DNA of 42,514 bases, from positions 59,704 to 102,217 of the forward strand of contig NZAC01000007.1 in assembly GCA_002686085.1 (NCBI GenBank), read 5' to 3'. The first letter of the stretch is position 1; the number at the start of each line of letters is the position of its first letter. The translations under genes were made by a program, and so were the position numbers. Positions 1 through 9,034 of the stretch are shown here, in pieces. Below the pieces are notes generated by a model. It was not told where the DNA came from and did not search any database. It saw only the letters and a list, made by a program, of their open reading frames with translations. The stretch comes from Roseibacillus sp. Lineage in GTDB: Bacteria > Verrucomicrobiota > Verrucomicrobiia > Verrucomicrobiales > Akkermansiaceae.

Positions 1-621
1 ATTGTTTGCCTGATGAGCATCTCGGCATTTTTACTTGTTCTCATCAACGCGGAGCTGGGGCGCAGGGTTGTGCTGAGTGGATTGAAGCCAGGGATGATCA
101 CGCTTCATGTGGGTCTTGCGATTATCCTCCTATGCGTTCTTGTTTATGTCTCGTGGAAGGGTTGTGCGTATCCGGTGCGAAGGGTTCTTACAGGAGTGAA
201 AGGAAAAGTGGTCTGGATACTAGGGATTGTTGTTTTTGCTCTGACAGTAGCAGAGGGGGTGCTGGGGGCGCAGGTCAGGGAGCTAACCGACGAACTGGCT
301 AAGAACGCGGGATCTGATGAGCGAGCTCTGTGGACGCGGGAGCTTGAAAAATCCGGAGTCTATCTTGTACACAGAAGTTTTTCGTGGCTAATTGTAGTCG
401 GAACTGCGGCACTTCTGATTTTGCTCAGGAAAACTTCCGGGGGGATATGGTGGCCGGATAAGATGATTGGGTTCCTTGTAGGTTCCCTTCTCGTAATGGG
501 CGTGTTGCTTGCTCATGTGGGAGTATTGCCAGTTGTGCAGGTTCTGCATGTTGGAGCTGCGGCTCTCCTTGTTTCGGTCCTGTTTTTTTGGGTGCTGGCA
601 ACGCGCTTCCGGGACGCTTAG
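1..621 (+). CDS. ctaA: Heme A synthase CtaA/COX15, 3' part (truncated by window edge)
   Basis: Integral membrane enzyme that oxidises the C8 methyl of heme O to give heme A for cytochrome c oxidase. The reading frame is open from base 1, so the true start lies before the window; the ATG at 13 is probably internal. Five or six hydrophobic segments are visible. Counting from that ATG, histidines in THE COX15 positions are seen at H32 (ITLHVGLA), H120 (YLVHRSFSWL) and H179 (VLHVGAAAL). The fourth expected heme-ligand His would be upstream. The LGAQVRE motif at 84-90 is characteristic of the second half of the family. The MFS-like gene follows 12 bases downstream on the same strand. Family assignment is from recognised motifs; the missing N-terminus cannot be judged. 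Confidence 0.85.
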   Translation: MVCLMSISAFLLVLINAELGRRVVLSGLKPGMITLHVGLAIILLCVLVYVSWKGCAYPVRRVLTGVKGKVVWILGIVVFALTVAEGVLGAQVRELTDELAKNAGSDERALWTRELEKSGVYLVHRSFSWLIVVGTAALLILLRKTSGGIWWPDKMIGFLVGSLLVMGVLLAHVGVLPVVQVLHVGAAALLVSVLFFWVLATRFRDA

Positions 622-633
622 AAATTTCTCCGA

Positions 634-1854
634 ATGCCTGTTGTCCCCTCAGAAAACCCCGCGAGGAGGACCTTCATTCTGGATAATCTGCGGGCTTGGC
701 CGGGTGGTTGCTTGGAGACGTTGGCGATGACCTTCGTAGTGCTGATCGCAGTGCGTGTCTTTGAGGCAGATGCCTGGCAGAAGGCTACTCTTGTTGCGGC
801 CTCAAGTTGCGGGCTTCTCCTCAGTCTTTTTCCGGTTCAGCTCGTCCGCAGGACCGGGATCTCGGTCAACTTAGGAACTGCCTTGCTCTGGATCATCTCA
901 GCTGGTGGTCTGGCAGTTGCTGTAATTGGTGGGGGCTCTTTTATGGTTTTTCTGCCCGCCATGGTAGTCGCGTTACTCTGCATTACGCTGAGTATTCCTC
1001 TGATGTCTCAAATTTACCGGAAACATTATCCCGACCGGTCGAGGGGACGGCTTTTTGCGTCGACTGCTGTAGTGAGAAAGGCCTCGGCTTTGATCGTGGC
1101 CCTTGTTTTTGGGAAAGTTCTGGAAAACGACTTAGATAATTTCAGGCTGATCCTCCTCATCTATGCGATCTGTTGTGTGTTGATGGCAAGCTGCGTTCTG
1201 GCGATTAAGCCTGTCTATCTGCGAAGATCGAATCAGGTCAGGCTGTTTGGTGCTCTCGAGCATCTGCGTAAAGATCGGGTCTTCCGGTCCTTGCTGACCT
1301 CATGGATGATTCTCGGCTTCGGCAACCTCCTTTGCTGGTCAATCTTTGTAGAGTATGTCTCTAATCCTGATTACGGATATGAACTTACGGAGTTCACAAT
1401 CGCTTTCATAACTGGGTCACTACCGGAGATCATGTTTCTCCTTACCGTGGTGATATGGGGTATTGTTTTTGATCGGGTGAATTTTTTCCTCGTACGCATG
1501 ATTTTGAATGCGTTCTTCATGGGCGGAGTTCTATTCTACTTCTTCGGGCAAGGAATGTGGGCCCTTTGCATTGGGATCTCACTGCACGGTATTGGCCGTG
1601 CAGGCGGGAATATCGCGTGGAGTTTGTGGGTTACCAAGTTTGCCAAAGCGGATCAAGTTGCCGAATACATGAGCGTCCACACCTTCATGTGCGGGGTCAG
1701 AGGTGTGATCGCGCCTTTCGTGGCCTTTCCTGTGATCGCATTGCTGGGGCCTCGAGTGATAGGTGGGGCAGGATTTATTCTGATCATGATAGCAACCCTT
1801 ATGATCTGGCCTCATCTCCGAGGAAAAACACCAGTAGGTGTGAGCGGATCATGA
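634..1854 (+). CDS. MFS-like multi-pass membrane transporter
   Basis: A 406-residue hydrophobic protein with about ten to twelve membrane segments, the size and layout of a major facilitator superfamily permease. A basic cytoplasmic loop with RKHYPDRSRGR (about residues 128-138) after the fourth or fifth helix resembles the conserved MFS loop between helices 2-3 or 6-7. The substrate cannot be read from the sequence. It starts 12 bases after ctaA and may be co-transcribed with it; a role in heme or copper handling would be pure guesswork. It ends 32 bases from the convergent alanine dehydrogenase gene, and the gap holds only a weak GCTCG/CGAGC hairpin with no T-run. A more divergent transporter family is possible. 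Confidence 0.65.
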   Translation: MPVVPSENPARRTFILDNLRAWPGGCLETLAMTFVVLIAVRVFEADAWQKATLVAASSCGLLLSLFPVQLVRRTGISVNLGTALLWIISAGGLAVAVIGGGSFMVFLPAMVVALLCITLSIPLMSQIYRKHYPDRSRGRLFASTAVVRKASALIVALVFGKVLENDLDNFRLILLIYAICCVLMASCVLAIKPVYLRRSNQVRLFGALEHLRKDRVFRSLLTSWMILGFGNLLCWSIFVEYVSNPDYGYELTEFTIAFITGSLPEIMFLLTVVIWGIVFDRVNFFLVRMILNAFFMGGVLFYFFGQGMWALCIGISLHGIGRAGGNIAWSLWVTKFAKADQVAEYMSVHTFMCGVRGVIAPFVAFPVIALLGPRVIGGAGFILIMIATLMIWPHLRGKTPVGVSGS

Positions 1855-1886
1855 GAGCTCGCCTTCATATTCGAGCGGGGAGCCCA

Positions 1887-3002
1887 TCAATGAAGTTCGA
1901 GAACTTCCGCTGGGCTGACTGTCGAAAGGCTGTGAGCTTCTCCAACGGGTGCGCAGGTTAGCTTTCCTCCCGTACAGTTGATTCCAGAAAGAAGCTCCGG
2001 TCGATTGCGACATGCAGTCTGAAGATCGCTATTAGCTAGAAGCGAAATCCAGCGTGTCGTGACGTTGTTCAGGGCCTGAGTCGCTGTCCGAGAGTAGGCG
2101 CCGGGCATATTGGTGACACAGTAATGAAGAACCTCCTCCTCAAAGTAGGTTGGATTATCGTGACTGGTGGGGCGGCTTGTCTCCGAGCAGCCGCCCTGAT
2201 CGATTGCGATGTCGACAAAGACGCTGCCAGGTGCCATTTGCCTCAGCATTTCCCGTGTCATCAGTTTTGGAGCTGCCGCTCCGGGAATGAGGACGGCTCC
2301 AATGATGAGATCAATCCGGGGCAGGAGTGATGCAATATTAGCTTCCGTTGAATACAGGGTATGCGCTTCCTGCAGGGTGATATCCAGAAAGCGCATCCGC
2401 TCGACGTCCACTTCAACGATGGTCACATCTGCGCCAATGCCGGTCGCTACCCGGGCAGCGTTAACGCCAGCTGTGCCGCCGCCAATAACCATAACCCGGC
2501 CCGGAGCGACGCCTGGAACGCCCCCGAGAAGGATACCACGACCGCCGCGGTGGTTTGCGAGATGGTAGGAGCCAAATATGGCAGCCATGCGGCCGGCTAA
2601 TTCGCTCATGGGTTCAAGAAGTGGGAGCCGCCCGCCGACTTCGAGGGTTTCGTAGGCAATTGCGGTGCAGCCAGTCGCGGTAAGGGTCTCGGTCAGAGAC
2701 TTATCAGCAGCTAAATGCAGATATGTGAAAAGCGTATGTTCAGGACCAAGCATTTGAACCTCAAAGGGTTGAGGCTCCTTTACCTTAACGATGAGCTGGG
2801 CTTCCTCGAAGACAGCTTCTGCCGTAGGTAATACCTCGACGCCAGCTAGTTGGTATTCTTTGTCTAGATAGCTGGAATTGGCGCCTGCGCCTTTCTCGAT
2901 GACTACCCGATGCCCTTGTTTGACTAATTCTCCCGCAGAAGCCGGAATCATGCCCACACGGTGCTCCTGAGGCTTCACTTCCCTGAGTATCCCAATATTC
3001 AT
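1887..3002 (-). CDS. ald: Alanine dehydrogenase
   Basis: NAD-dependent oxidative deamination of L-alanine to pyruvate and ammonia, normally a cytoplasmic hexamer. The 371-residue product has the usual family length. The start MNIGILREVK fits the family; the frame stays open further upstream but then runs antisense through the tRNA gene, so the longer start is rejected. Visible residues match the family: R15, K75 in VKVKEPQP, H96 in YLHLAAD, the Rossmann GGGTAG at about 174-179, and D268 in DIAIDQGG. No Shine-Dalgarno is visible before the ATG. The gene is divergent from tRNA-Thr and convergent with the MFS-like gene. Confidence 0.95.
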   Translation of the reverse strand: MNIGILREVKPQEHRVGMIPASAGELVKQGHRVVIEKGAGANSSYLDKEYQLAGVEVLPTAEAVFEEAQLIVKVKEPQPFEVQMLGPEHTLFTYLHLAADKSLTETLTATGCTAIAYETLEVGGRLPLLEPMSELAGRMAAIFGSYHLANHRGGRGILLGGVPGVAPGRVMVIGGGTAGVNAARVATGIGADVTIVEVDVERMRFLDITLQEAHTLYSTEANIASLLPRIDLIIGAVLIPGAAAPKLMTREMLRQMAPGSVFVDIAIDQGGCSETSRPTSHDNPTYFEEEVLHYCVTNMPGAYSRTATQALNNVTTRWISLLANSDLQTACRNRPELLSGINCTGGKLTCAPVGEAHSLSTVSPAEVLELH

Positions 3003-3045
3003 GACGACATAGTAAACCAAGTTGCCTGTTCTCTCTACCCCCGAC

Positions 3046-3075
3046 TTGCAGCTTCTCTGTAATTGGGCATATACT
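3046..3075 (+). promoter_or_regulatory. Probable sigma70-type promoter of tRNA-Thr
   Basis: TTGCAG at 3046-3051 and TATACT at 3070-3075, separated by 18 bases. Both boxes are close to the sigma70 consensus. Transcription would begin near 3082, about 12 bases before the mature tRNA. Prediction from sequence only. Confidence 0.55.
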
Positions 3076-3093
3076 ATGGGCGCCGCGAGAAAA

Positions 3094-3170
3094 GCCAGCT
3101 TAGCTTCAATTGGTAGAGCTCTCGATTTGTAATCGAGTGGTTGTCGGTTCGAGTCCGACAGCTGGCTCCA
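3094..3170 (+). tRNA. tRNA-Thr (anticodon TGT)
   Basis: A complete 77-base cloverleaf. Acceptor GCCAGCT pairs with AGCTGGC, followed by discriminator T and an encoded CCA at 3168-3170. The D arm has GCTT/GAGC. The anticodon stem CTCGA/TCGAG encloses the loop TTTGTAA, with anticodon TGT at 3128-3130 reading ACA. The T arm is GTCGG-TTCGAGT-CCGAC. It lies between ald and the dnaE2 end. The antisense strand gives the familiar spurious peptide SNRQPLDYKSRALPIEAK. Confidence 0.97.
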
Positions 3171-3226
3171 TTGCAACGCTTCTGGAGCGTCGGGAAATGA
3201 GTAGGTGTGGTCATTGGGCTTCTTTG

Positions 3227-6200
3227 CTAGTGGAAGTCATGACTTTGGGTTTCCAGTGAAAGCCCGAGAGGGAGATGTTCTACGGATGTCGTGTAAAGAG
3301 TATGAGAATCACCTTCTCCGACCTGCATTCTGCCGTGACAGAGGAGAAATTTTTCGGTGGTGATAACGAGGCGGTAATTCAGGAAAGTAGAACGAGGAAT
3401 AAAAAGGTTTGCAGTTCCCGTCTCGTCTTCAAGAGAGATGAAGCAGTGTCCTTTTGCGGTGCTGGGTCTTTGGCGGCAGATTACAAGTCCAACGCAGCTG
3501 ACATGCTGGCCGTGTGGTATGAATTTGAAATCGCGGGCTTTGGCGAGTGCAGAGGGGTTGATAGACGTGCTGTGGCTTCCTCTACGGGAAGGGCTTTCCG
3601 TGTTCTTGAATTCATGTGTCCAAGCTTCGCGTAGCAGAGCCATGGGGTGTGGCCCTGTAGTGTATCCCTGAGAATGGTAATCTGCGGTGAGTTTTTCCAA
3701 ATCATTCATGGGAAGAAGAGGGCAGTTCATTTCACGTGCTGCTGCTTCGGAGTTGTTTAAATGGAGATCGTTGCACCGGTTGAGAAGATCATCTTCTGGA
3801 AGAGTTTCTCCCTGCCAGAGGGCATCCCGGCGGTGAGCAACTCCTCGCAGGTCATCTAAAGATCCTGCGGCAGCAAGGAGGCGGCGTTCTTTTTTGTTGG
3901 GTTGAACACGACGGAGGAAATCAGCTAGATCAATGAACTGGTTGTGGGATCGGGTTTCCAGGAGCTCAGAGATGGTGGAGCTGGAGATGTTCTTAAGGTG
4001 TTGAAGGCCTAGTCTGAGAGTTTTGTCATCAACGACAGATGTTTCGAGAGAGGAGTGTATCACAGATACCGGTTTGATATTAATACCGCGTCGACGTGCA
4101 TCGTGTAAAAGGCTGGCGACTGGATAGAAGCCCATTGGCTGGTTGTTAAGGAGGCCGGCGAAGAACTCAGCAGAATGGTGAGTTTTCAGCCAGCAGGAAG
4201 CATAAGCGAGGAGAGCAAAGGAGATAGCGTGACTCTCGGGGAATCCATAAAGAGCGAAAGAGCTGATAGAGCGAATCACCTTCTCCTGAACTTCAGGATT
4301 TACGTGACGGTCGGACATGCGTGAACGTAATTTGTCCACGATGTTCTCCATTCGTTCATCCGAGCGCTTAAAAGCCATCGCACGTCGTAGTTCATCGGCT
4401 TCAGCTCCATCGAAGCCGGCGACGATCATAGCCATACGCAGAACTTGTTCCTGAAAGAGAGGAACTCCGAGGGTCCGTTCCAGAACCGGTTGGAAATCAG
4501 GGTGGATATAGTCGATGGGAGCACGGCCGTTTCGCCGGTTCAGGTAAGGGTGAACAAGTTCACCCACGATAGGTCCAGGGCGGATGAGAGCAATTTCGAC
4601 GACGAGGTCGTAAAACTCCCGGGGTTGCATGATCGGAAGAGTTGCCATTTGGGCCCGAGATTCGACTTGAAAAGTGCCAACGGTATCTGCACGGCAAAGC
4701 AGATCGAAGGTGGCAGTGTCATCATGGGGAATGTGCGCCAAATCAATGGATTTCCCCCTCTGGCGACAGATCCTAAGGCTGTCCTCCATGGCTGCGAGCA
4801 TGCCAAGACCAAGCAGGTCTACTTTGACAATCCCAAGCTCTTCGCAGTCATCCTTATCCCACTGTACGATAGTGCGGTTTGGCATGGACGCGGGTTGCAG
4901 AGGAACGATGGAGTCGAGTCCGGTGTCACAGATAATCATTCCCCCAGAGTGCTGCCCAAGATGTCGAGGGAATGATAAAATCTCGTGATAAAGGTGCATG
5001 AGAGGCCTGAAGCGGGGGTGATCCTGAGAGAGTCCCGATTGACTCAGGGTTTTTCTCAGTTGCCCGAGATCTCTCATGGGGAACATTTGGCCGTCTGGAA
5101 TTTCCTCTGCTTCAGGAGCTGTAGTGCACTTTTTACCAGCGTCTGGAGGAGGGTTGGTTCTATCGCCGGTAGTATCAGGCGAATGGGGCGAGGATATCAG
5201 AGACGAGAAACGTGTAGCGATTGAATCGGGGAGCCCAAGGACCTTTGATATTTCCCGAAATGCAGATTTTGGGCGATAGGTGATCACGTTAGCGGTCATC
5301 GCGGCTCCTCGTGGAGCGTATTTCTGAAACACGTGCTGTATGACCGCCTCACGTCGTTCTCCCGAAGGAAAGTCAATATCGATATCTGGCCACGACCGTC
5401 TATTTTCGGACAAGAATCGCTCAAAGAGGAGGCCGCCACCAACGGGATCGCAAGCTGTAATCCCCAGACAATAACACACCGCTGAGTTGGCAGCAGAGCC
5501 ACGACCCTGACAGAGTATTCCCTGAGACTTTGCAAATTCTACGATCTCCCAGACGATCAGGAAATACCCGGAAAATTGGAGACGAATGATCAAGGATAGC
5601 TCGTGCTCGAGTTGCTGGAGGACCTTTATTCCAATTTTGCCATAGCGGTCTCGCGCTCCACGAAAAGTCAGTTTTCGCAGAAGCCTGGCCTCCTCCTCGA
5701 GTGTCAGGCTTTTCCCGTTTTCATGGTAGGAGGGGAACTGGTATTCCAGGTCATCGAGGGTGAATGCGAGACGCTCAGACAAAATTTCAGTATTGATAAG
5801 AGCTTGCTGCTGATCGCCAAACAACGCGGACATCTGATCTGGAGATTTAAGATATCTCTCAGAATTCGAAGCGAGTAAGGTTCCTGCGTCATCCAGAGTC
5901 GTATGATGACGCAGGCATGTGAAGCAGTCTGCAAGTAGGCGGCATCGTCGATGAGAAAATAGAGGAGCATTGGATGCCAACAGAGGAATTTTGAGGGATT
6001 GAGCAAGGTCTATGAGCAGTCGGTTTATTCGATCGGTGCTTCTGTTGTGATGACGGGTGAGAGTGATGTAGACATTCTGCTTTCCGAAGGTTCGACCAAG
6101 CATCAGGGCGACCCTCAAAAGGGTTTTTCTGTCCAAAGAGGGCAAAGACTCAGGAGTCAGAAGCGCAATTATTCCTTCCGTGTGAGATGGAAAGAAAACA

Positions 6201-6556
6201 GAAGTCTCTGAATTATTGGATAATGCGTCTGGGGAAAATACTTCGGAACAACAATGTATCTCTGTCAGAAGATGGCACAGGTTCTGGTATCCTTTAGTGC
6301 TGTCGACCAGAACGGGTATTTCCAGAGGCGAACCTCCCGGGCATCTTCCCGGTAGCTCGACGGTCGCTCCTACGAGTGCACGAATCCCATGCCTTCGTGC
6401 GGCCAGATGAGCTTGGACGGATCCGTACACCCCCATGTGGTCCAGAATGGCAATGGATTTGTAGTTGAGTTCAGCTGCACGCTGAATGAGATCCTGTGGA
6501 TGGCTCGCGCCCCGAAGGAAGGAAAAAGAGGATCTCGCATAGAGTTCAGTAAACAA
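3227..6556 (-). CDS. dnaE2: Error-prone DNA polymerase DnaE2 (ImuC)
   Basis: C-family polymerase alpha subunit used for translesion synthesis in the damage-induced ImuA-ImuB-DnaE2 mutasome. The 1109-residue protein begins with a degenerate PHP domain (MFTELYARSSFSFLRGAS). The palm GRGSAANS motif is at 351-358 and the catalytic PDIDIDF motif at 390-396 (D391, D393). A third acidic motif is VKVDLLGL. The C-terminal OB-fold segment contains HCFISLEDETG. The start must be TTG at 6556, because the only upstream in-frame codons before a stop hold no start. A Pro/Ser/Thr-rich stretch of about 33 residues (456-488) separates palm motifs. It lies 54 bases after imuB and is clearly the last gene of that operon. 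Confidence 0.95.
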   Translation of the reverse strand: MFTELYARSSFSFLRGASHPQDLIQRAAELNYKSIAILDHMGVYGSVQAHLAARRHGIRALVGATVELPGRCPGGSPLEIPVLVDSTKGYQNLCHLLTEIHCCSEVFSPDALSNNSETSVFFPSHTEGIIALLTPESLPSLDRKTLLRVALMLGRTFGKQNVYITLTRHHNRSTDRINRLLIDLAQSLKIPLLASNAPLFSHRRCRLLADCFTCLRHHTTLDDAGTLLASNSERYLKSPDQMSALFGDQQQALINTEILSERLAFTLDDLEYQFPSYHENGKSLTLEEEARLLRKLTFRGARDRYGKIGIKVLQQLEHELSLIIRLQFSGYFLIVWEIVEFAKSQGILCQGRGSAANSAVCYCLGITACDPVGGGLLFERFLSENRRSWPDIDIDFPSGERREAVIQHVFQKYAPRGAAMTANVITYRPKSAFREISKVLGLPDSIATRFSSLISSPHSPDTTGDRTNPPPDAGKKCTTAPEAEEIPDGQMFPMRDLGQLRKTLSQSGLSQDHPRFRPLMHLYHEILSFPRHLGQHSGGMIICDTGLDSIVPLQPASMPNRTIVQWDKDDCEELGIVKVDLLGLGMLAAMEDSLRICRQRGKSIDLAHIPHDDTATFDLLCRADTVGTFQVESRAQMATLPIMQPREFYDLVVEIALIRPGPIVGELVHPYLNRRNGRAPIDYIHPDFQPVLERTLGVPLFQEQVLRMAMIVAGFDGAEADELRRAMAFKRSDERMENIVDKLRSRMSDRHVNPEVQEKVIRSISSFALYGFPESHAISFALLAYASCWLKTHHSAEFFAGLLNNQPMGFYPVASLLHDARRRGINIKPVSVIHSSLETSVVDDKTLRLGLQHLKNISSSTISELLETRSHNQFIDLADFLRRVQPNKKERRLLAAAGSLDDLRGVAHRRDALWQGETLPEDDLLNRCNDLHLNNSEAAAREMNCPLLPMNDLEKLTADYHSQGYTTGPHPMALLREAWTHEFKNTESPSRRGSHSTSINPSALAKARDFKFIPHGQHVSCVGLVICRQRPSTAKGHCFISLEDETGTANLFIPRSTFLNYRLVITTEKFLLCHGRMQVGEGDSHTLYTTSVEHLPLGLSLETQSHDFH

Positions 6557-6610
6557 ATTTGGGGAAGGGTTAAGCGGTCACGCTCTGGAGTAATTTATGA
6601 AAAACAGGAG

Positions 6611-8329
6611 TCATTGGTAAATGCCTTCAAGGACCCAGTTGTCGGGCGGGTGGTAGGCAATGCGCAGGAGTGCATTGCTGGTTAGTTGAATGTCCCACTC
6701 AACTTGCTGCCAGCGCTCCTCAGGATCCCACCAGTGTCCGGAGATAGGAAAAGGCCCGTTTGATTTCGTGACAGGCCCGCAGTATGGGCCGCTCAGTAGT
6801 GCAAGAGGTCTGGGAAAGCGGCCTTCCGGATCGGATGCAACATGAATGGGAAGTGTTGGTCTGAACCGGCTTAGCGGTAAGGATGTGCTGTTTTGAATAC
6901 GTCTGTAATGTGGTGATAAGGTGCATTCGTTTTGTTCTCTTTTAACGGCGAGCTTTTCGCTGCAAAGAGCACCTTTCATCTGGAAGGAATCGGGGCGGTG
7001 AGTATCGAGAAGGAACGGTGTTCCCAGACGCCCGGGTCCCAGAAGGGCATTGATTCGCCCAAGGGTATTCATGAATCTACGGGAGTTTTTGAGAGACCGC
7101 TTGAAAAGATGATATTGTTTTTCTTCGTGGCTGGCCGAGGTCAGGTGAAGAGACCAGCCAGTTGCTGGAGCTGGAGCATGAATCGTGCTCAAGTGAGTCT
7201 GGATAACCCTTAATAGCAGAGATGAGTCGCAGGTTGGTTCGGGAAGTTCGATTTTGTGCGCATACAGGTCTCCATCGTCAAACGTCAGAGTGATTCTAAG
7301 AGAAGAAGCGGCCCGCTGAGAGGATTGCAGCCGTGAGCAGAGGGTCCTTAAACCTCGGTGGAGAGCGAAGAGCAGTGGCTCCATCGTTTCGATAGGATAC
7401 TCAAGTTGCTGGCTGAGATTAAATCGTTCTGGAGGGCGGTGAAGCCGCAGTAGTCGGTGATGTTTTCCATGGAGAACGTCATGAGCTATCTTCGCTTCGG
7501 GGCCGAGTCTCTCTGCGAGGCCCTGCCGCGGCAGGCTGGCAAGCTGGCCCAGAGTTTCGATGCCCCAGAGTGAAAGAAGTTCCGCCTCCAGAGTAATCTC
7601 AGTTGATACGCAGTTAAGAGAGTGAACGGGTTGAGAGTCGATATGTTGAATTGCGAAAGTGGGGTGTTGTGCCATGCAGAAGATGGGATCTGCATTAAAT
7701 CGGAGAGTATGACGCAGGGCAGGAGATTGTCCTGCGAGAATGGAAAGGTCTGGAGTTCTGGCCAGAGCGACATCGAGGGGAAGGCGGAGGGGTGTGGCCT
7801 TACGCAGGGCCTGTTCGACCCATTCTCCCGGGAATTTCATGGCGTGTGGAATCGACATCAGGTCCAGGATAAAGACGCCCATAGCGGTCTCTTCAAAGTC
7901 AGATCCTAGAGAAGCGAGGTATTCACGAAGAGCATCCTGGTGCAGGCATTCGTCTGCAGGATTTGAGGAAATAAGATTAAGGTGAGGACAGCGTGCTAGG
8001 GCCTTGGTAGGGGAAAGTCCCTGGGTGACACGGCATCGAGCCGCCTCATGATTTACTGCAAGAATGACTGGTTTTGCAGTAGTAGAAGGGGTTGAGGTAT
8101 CTGAATCGGGTGCGCAGCAAACAAGGGCAACGGGTCCAGAAATAAGGTCCGGCCTATCCCGGAGAAGGATAGCTAGAGAGAACAGTGGAACTTGAAAAGA
8201 AGCGTACAATGGGAGAGCTTTTTTGGTGGATGAGCGAAGAGAGTAGAGGCGGGCAGCCTTTTTCTTTGCTTTAAGCGTGGACCTTCCCCGGAGTCTTTTC
8301 CGTTCAGGGGGAAGAAAGAATTTCCTCAC
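6611..8329 (-). CDS. imuB: ImuB, inactive Y-family polymerase homologue of the mutasome
   Basis: A scaffold protein that resembles Y-family polymerases but does not polymerise; it bridges DnaE2, ImuA and the beta clamp. Residues 40-70 hold the degenerate first polymerase motif (LPLYASFQVPLF), where active enzymes have a D-x-D metal site. The second is VFILDLMS. The middle contains the ImuB-typical QQLEYPIETMEPLLFAL, and the C-terminal ImuB domain has SGHWWDPEERW. The GTG start overlaps the imuA stop in GTGA, implying translational coupling. This start gives about 40 extra N-terminal residues, with 15 Lys/Arg in the first 37, that typical ImuB proteins lack. I did not find an unambiguous clamp-binding motif. 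Confidence 0.9.
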   Translation of the reverse strand: MRKFFLPPERKRLRGRSTLKAKKKAARLYSLRSSTKKALPLYASFQVPLFSLAILLRDRPDLISGPVALVCCAPDSDTSTPSTTAKPVILAVNHEAARCRVTQGLSPTKALARCPHLNLISSNPADECLHQDALREYLASLGSDFEETAMGVFILDLMSIPHAMKFPGEWVEQALRKATPLRLPLDVALARTPDLSILAGQSPALRHTLRFNADPIFCMAQHPTFAIQHIDSQPVHSLNCVSTEITLEAELLSLWGIETLGQLASLPRQGLAERLGPEAKIAHDVLHGKHHRLLRLHRPPERFNLSQQLEYPIETMEPLLFALHRGLRTLCSRLQSSQRAASSLRITLTFDDGDLYAHKIELPEPTCDSSLLLRVIQTHLSTIHAPAPATGWSLHLTSASHEEKQYHLFKRSLKNSRRFMNTLGRINALLGPGRLGTPFLLDTHRPDSFQMKGALCSEKLAVKREQNECTLSPHYRRIQNSTSLPLSRFRPTLPIHVASDPEGRFPRPLALLSGPYCGPVTKSNGPFPISGHWWDPEERWQQVEWDIQLTSNALLRIAYHPPDNWVLEGIYQ

Positions 8330-9021
8330 GCATTATGAAGAGCCATTTTCTGATGGGAGTAGGTAGGCTTCAGTTCATGACGATCTTTTTTCAGGGCGGA
8401 CAATGTAAAAGAGGAGTCCAGGCAAATTTGGAGCGCAGCGCAGGGAATGAGATGATGAGGTGTGAAGATGAGGACAGAGGTGTTAGCTCTCCGAGCTAGA
8501 TTACGTAAGCGATACCAGGATGACCTAGGGATGAGATGAAGTTCCTTCAGAGGAGTTAGCAGCAGGTCAAGAACAAGAAGTGGCAGGTTTTCGTCACGGA
8601 GAAGAAGGTCACAGCAGCGCAGAGACTCCTTGCTGTCATGACAGCGAATCCAGAGAAGGCGGGAGCATGAATCTGCATCGTAGGAACCGGGATCAAATGA
8701 GTTTCTCCCATCGATGAGTGCGATCGGATCGTCGAATAGAAGAGGTGAAGTGCAGGAGTCGTTCTTTTCGTGTGCGTGTTCAGAGTCTGCTCTTAGAATT
8801 TCTGCGAGAATAAGAGAGAGACCGGAGCATGGACTGGCAGGGGTTAATTCAGACAGGGCTCCGGATGGAAAAGGTGGAAGATGCGCGGAAGAGGAACTGG
8901 AGGAAGAAGGAGTTCTTACCTCGTGGGCCATGGGGAATTGCTCCCTCATCTGCTTGCGCAGAACGCTCAGTGAGGATGCCCTGCACGAGGTAATGCCGTT
9001 ATTAAGGGGAGGGCTATGCAT
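8326..9021 (-). CDS. imuA: ImuA, RecA/SulA-like accessory protein of the mutasome
   Basis: Partner of ImuB and DnaE2 in damage-induced mutagenesis. The body aligns by pattern with ImuA: a short helical LSVLRKQMREQF, a Ser-rich linker of seven consecutive serines, then a degenerate P-loop region PFPSGALSELTPASPCSGLS, and a hydrophobic LLVLDLLLTPLKEL strand pair later. The start is uncertain. The frame is open to a TTG at 9057, but the LexA-type box covers 9021-9034. I give the ATG at 9021, which itself touches the box. The ATG at 8931 has GAGGGAG 9 bases upstream and is a serious alternative. It is the first gene of the operon and overlaps imuB by 4 bases. Confidence 0.8.
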   Translation of the reverse strand: MHSPPLNNGITSCRASSLSVLRKQMREQFPMAHEVRTPSSSSSSSAHLPPFPSGALSELTPASPCSGLSLILAEILRADSEHAHEKNDSCTSPLLFDDPIALIDGRNSFDPGSYDADSCSRLLWIRCHDSKESLRCCDLLLRDENLPLLVLDLLLTPLKELHLIPRSSWYRLRNLARRANTSVLIFTPHHLIPCAALQICLDSSFTLSALKKDRHELKPTYSHQKMALHNA

Positions 9022-9034
9022 GTTCAAAAGAACA
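9021..9034. promoter_or_regulatory. LexA-type operator (TGTTC-N4-GAACA) of the imu operon
   Basis: A perfect 14-base palindrome, TGTTCAAAAGAACA, at the upstream edge of imuA. I recall TGTTC-N4-GAACA as the LexA motif reported for Verrucomicrobia. A TTGTCA -35-like hexamer lies on the minus strand at 9057-9052, 17 bases before the box, so bound LexA would sit where a -10 element is expected. No convincing -10 is visible. The divergent gene at 9229 is about 195 bases away and is less likely to be controlled by it. Confidence 0.8.
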
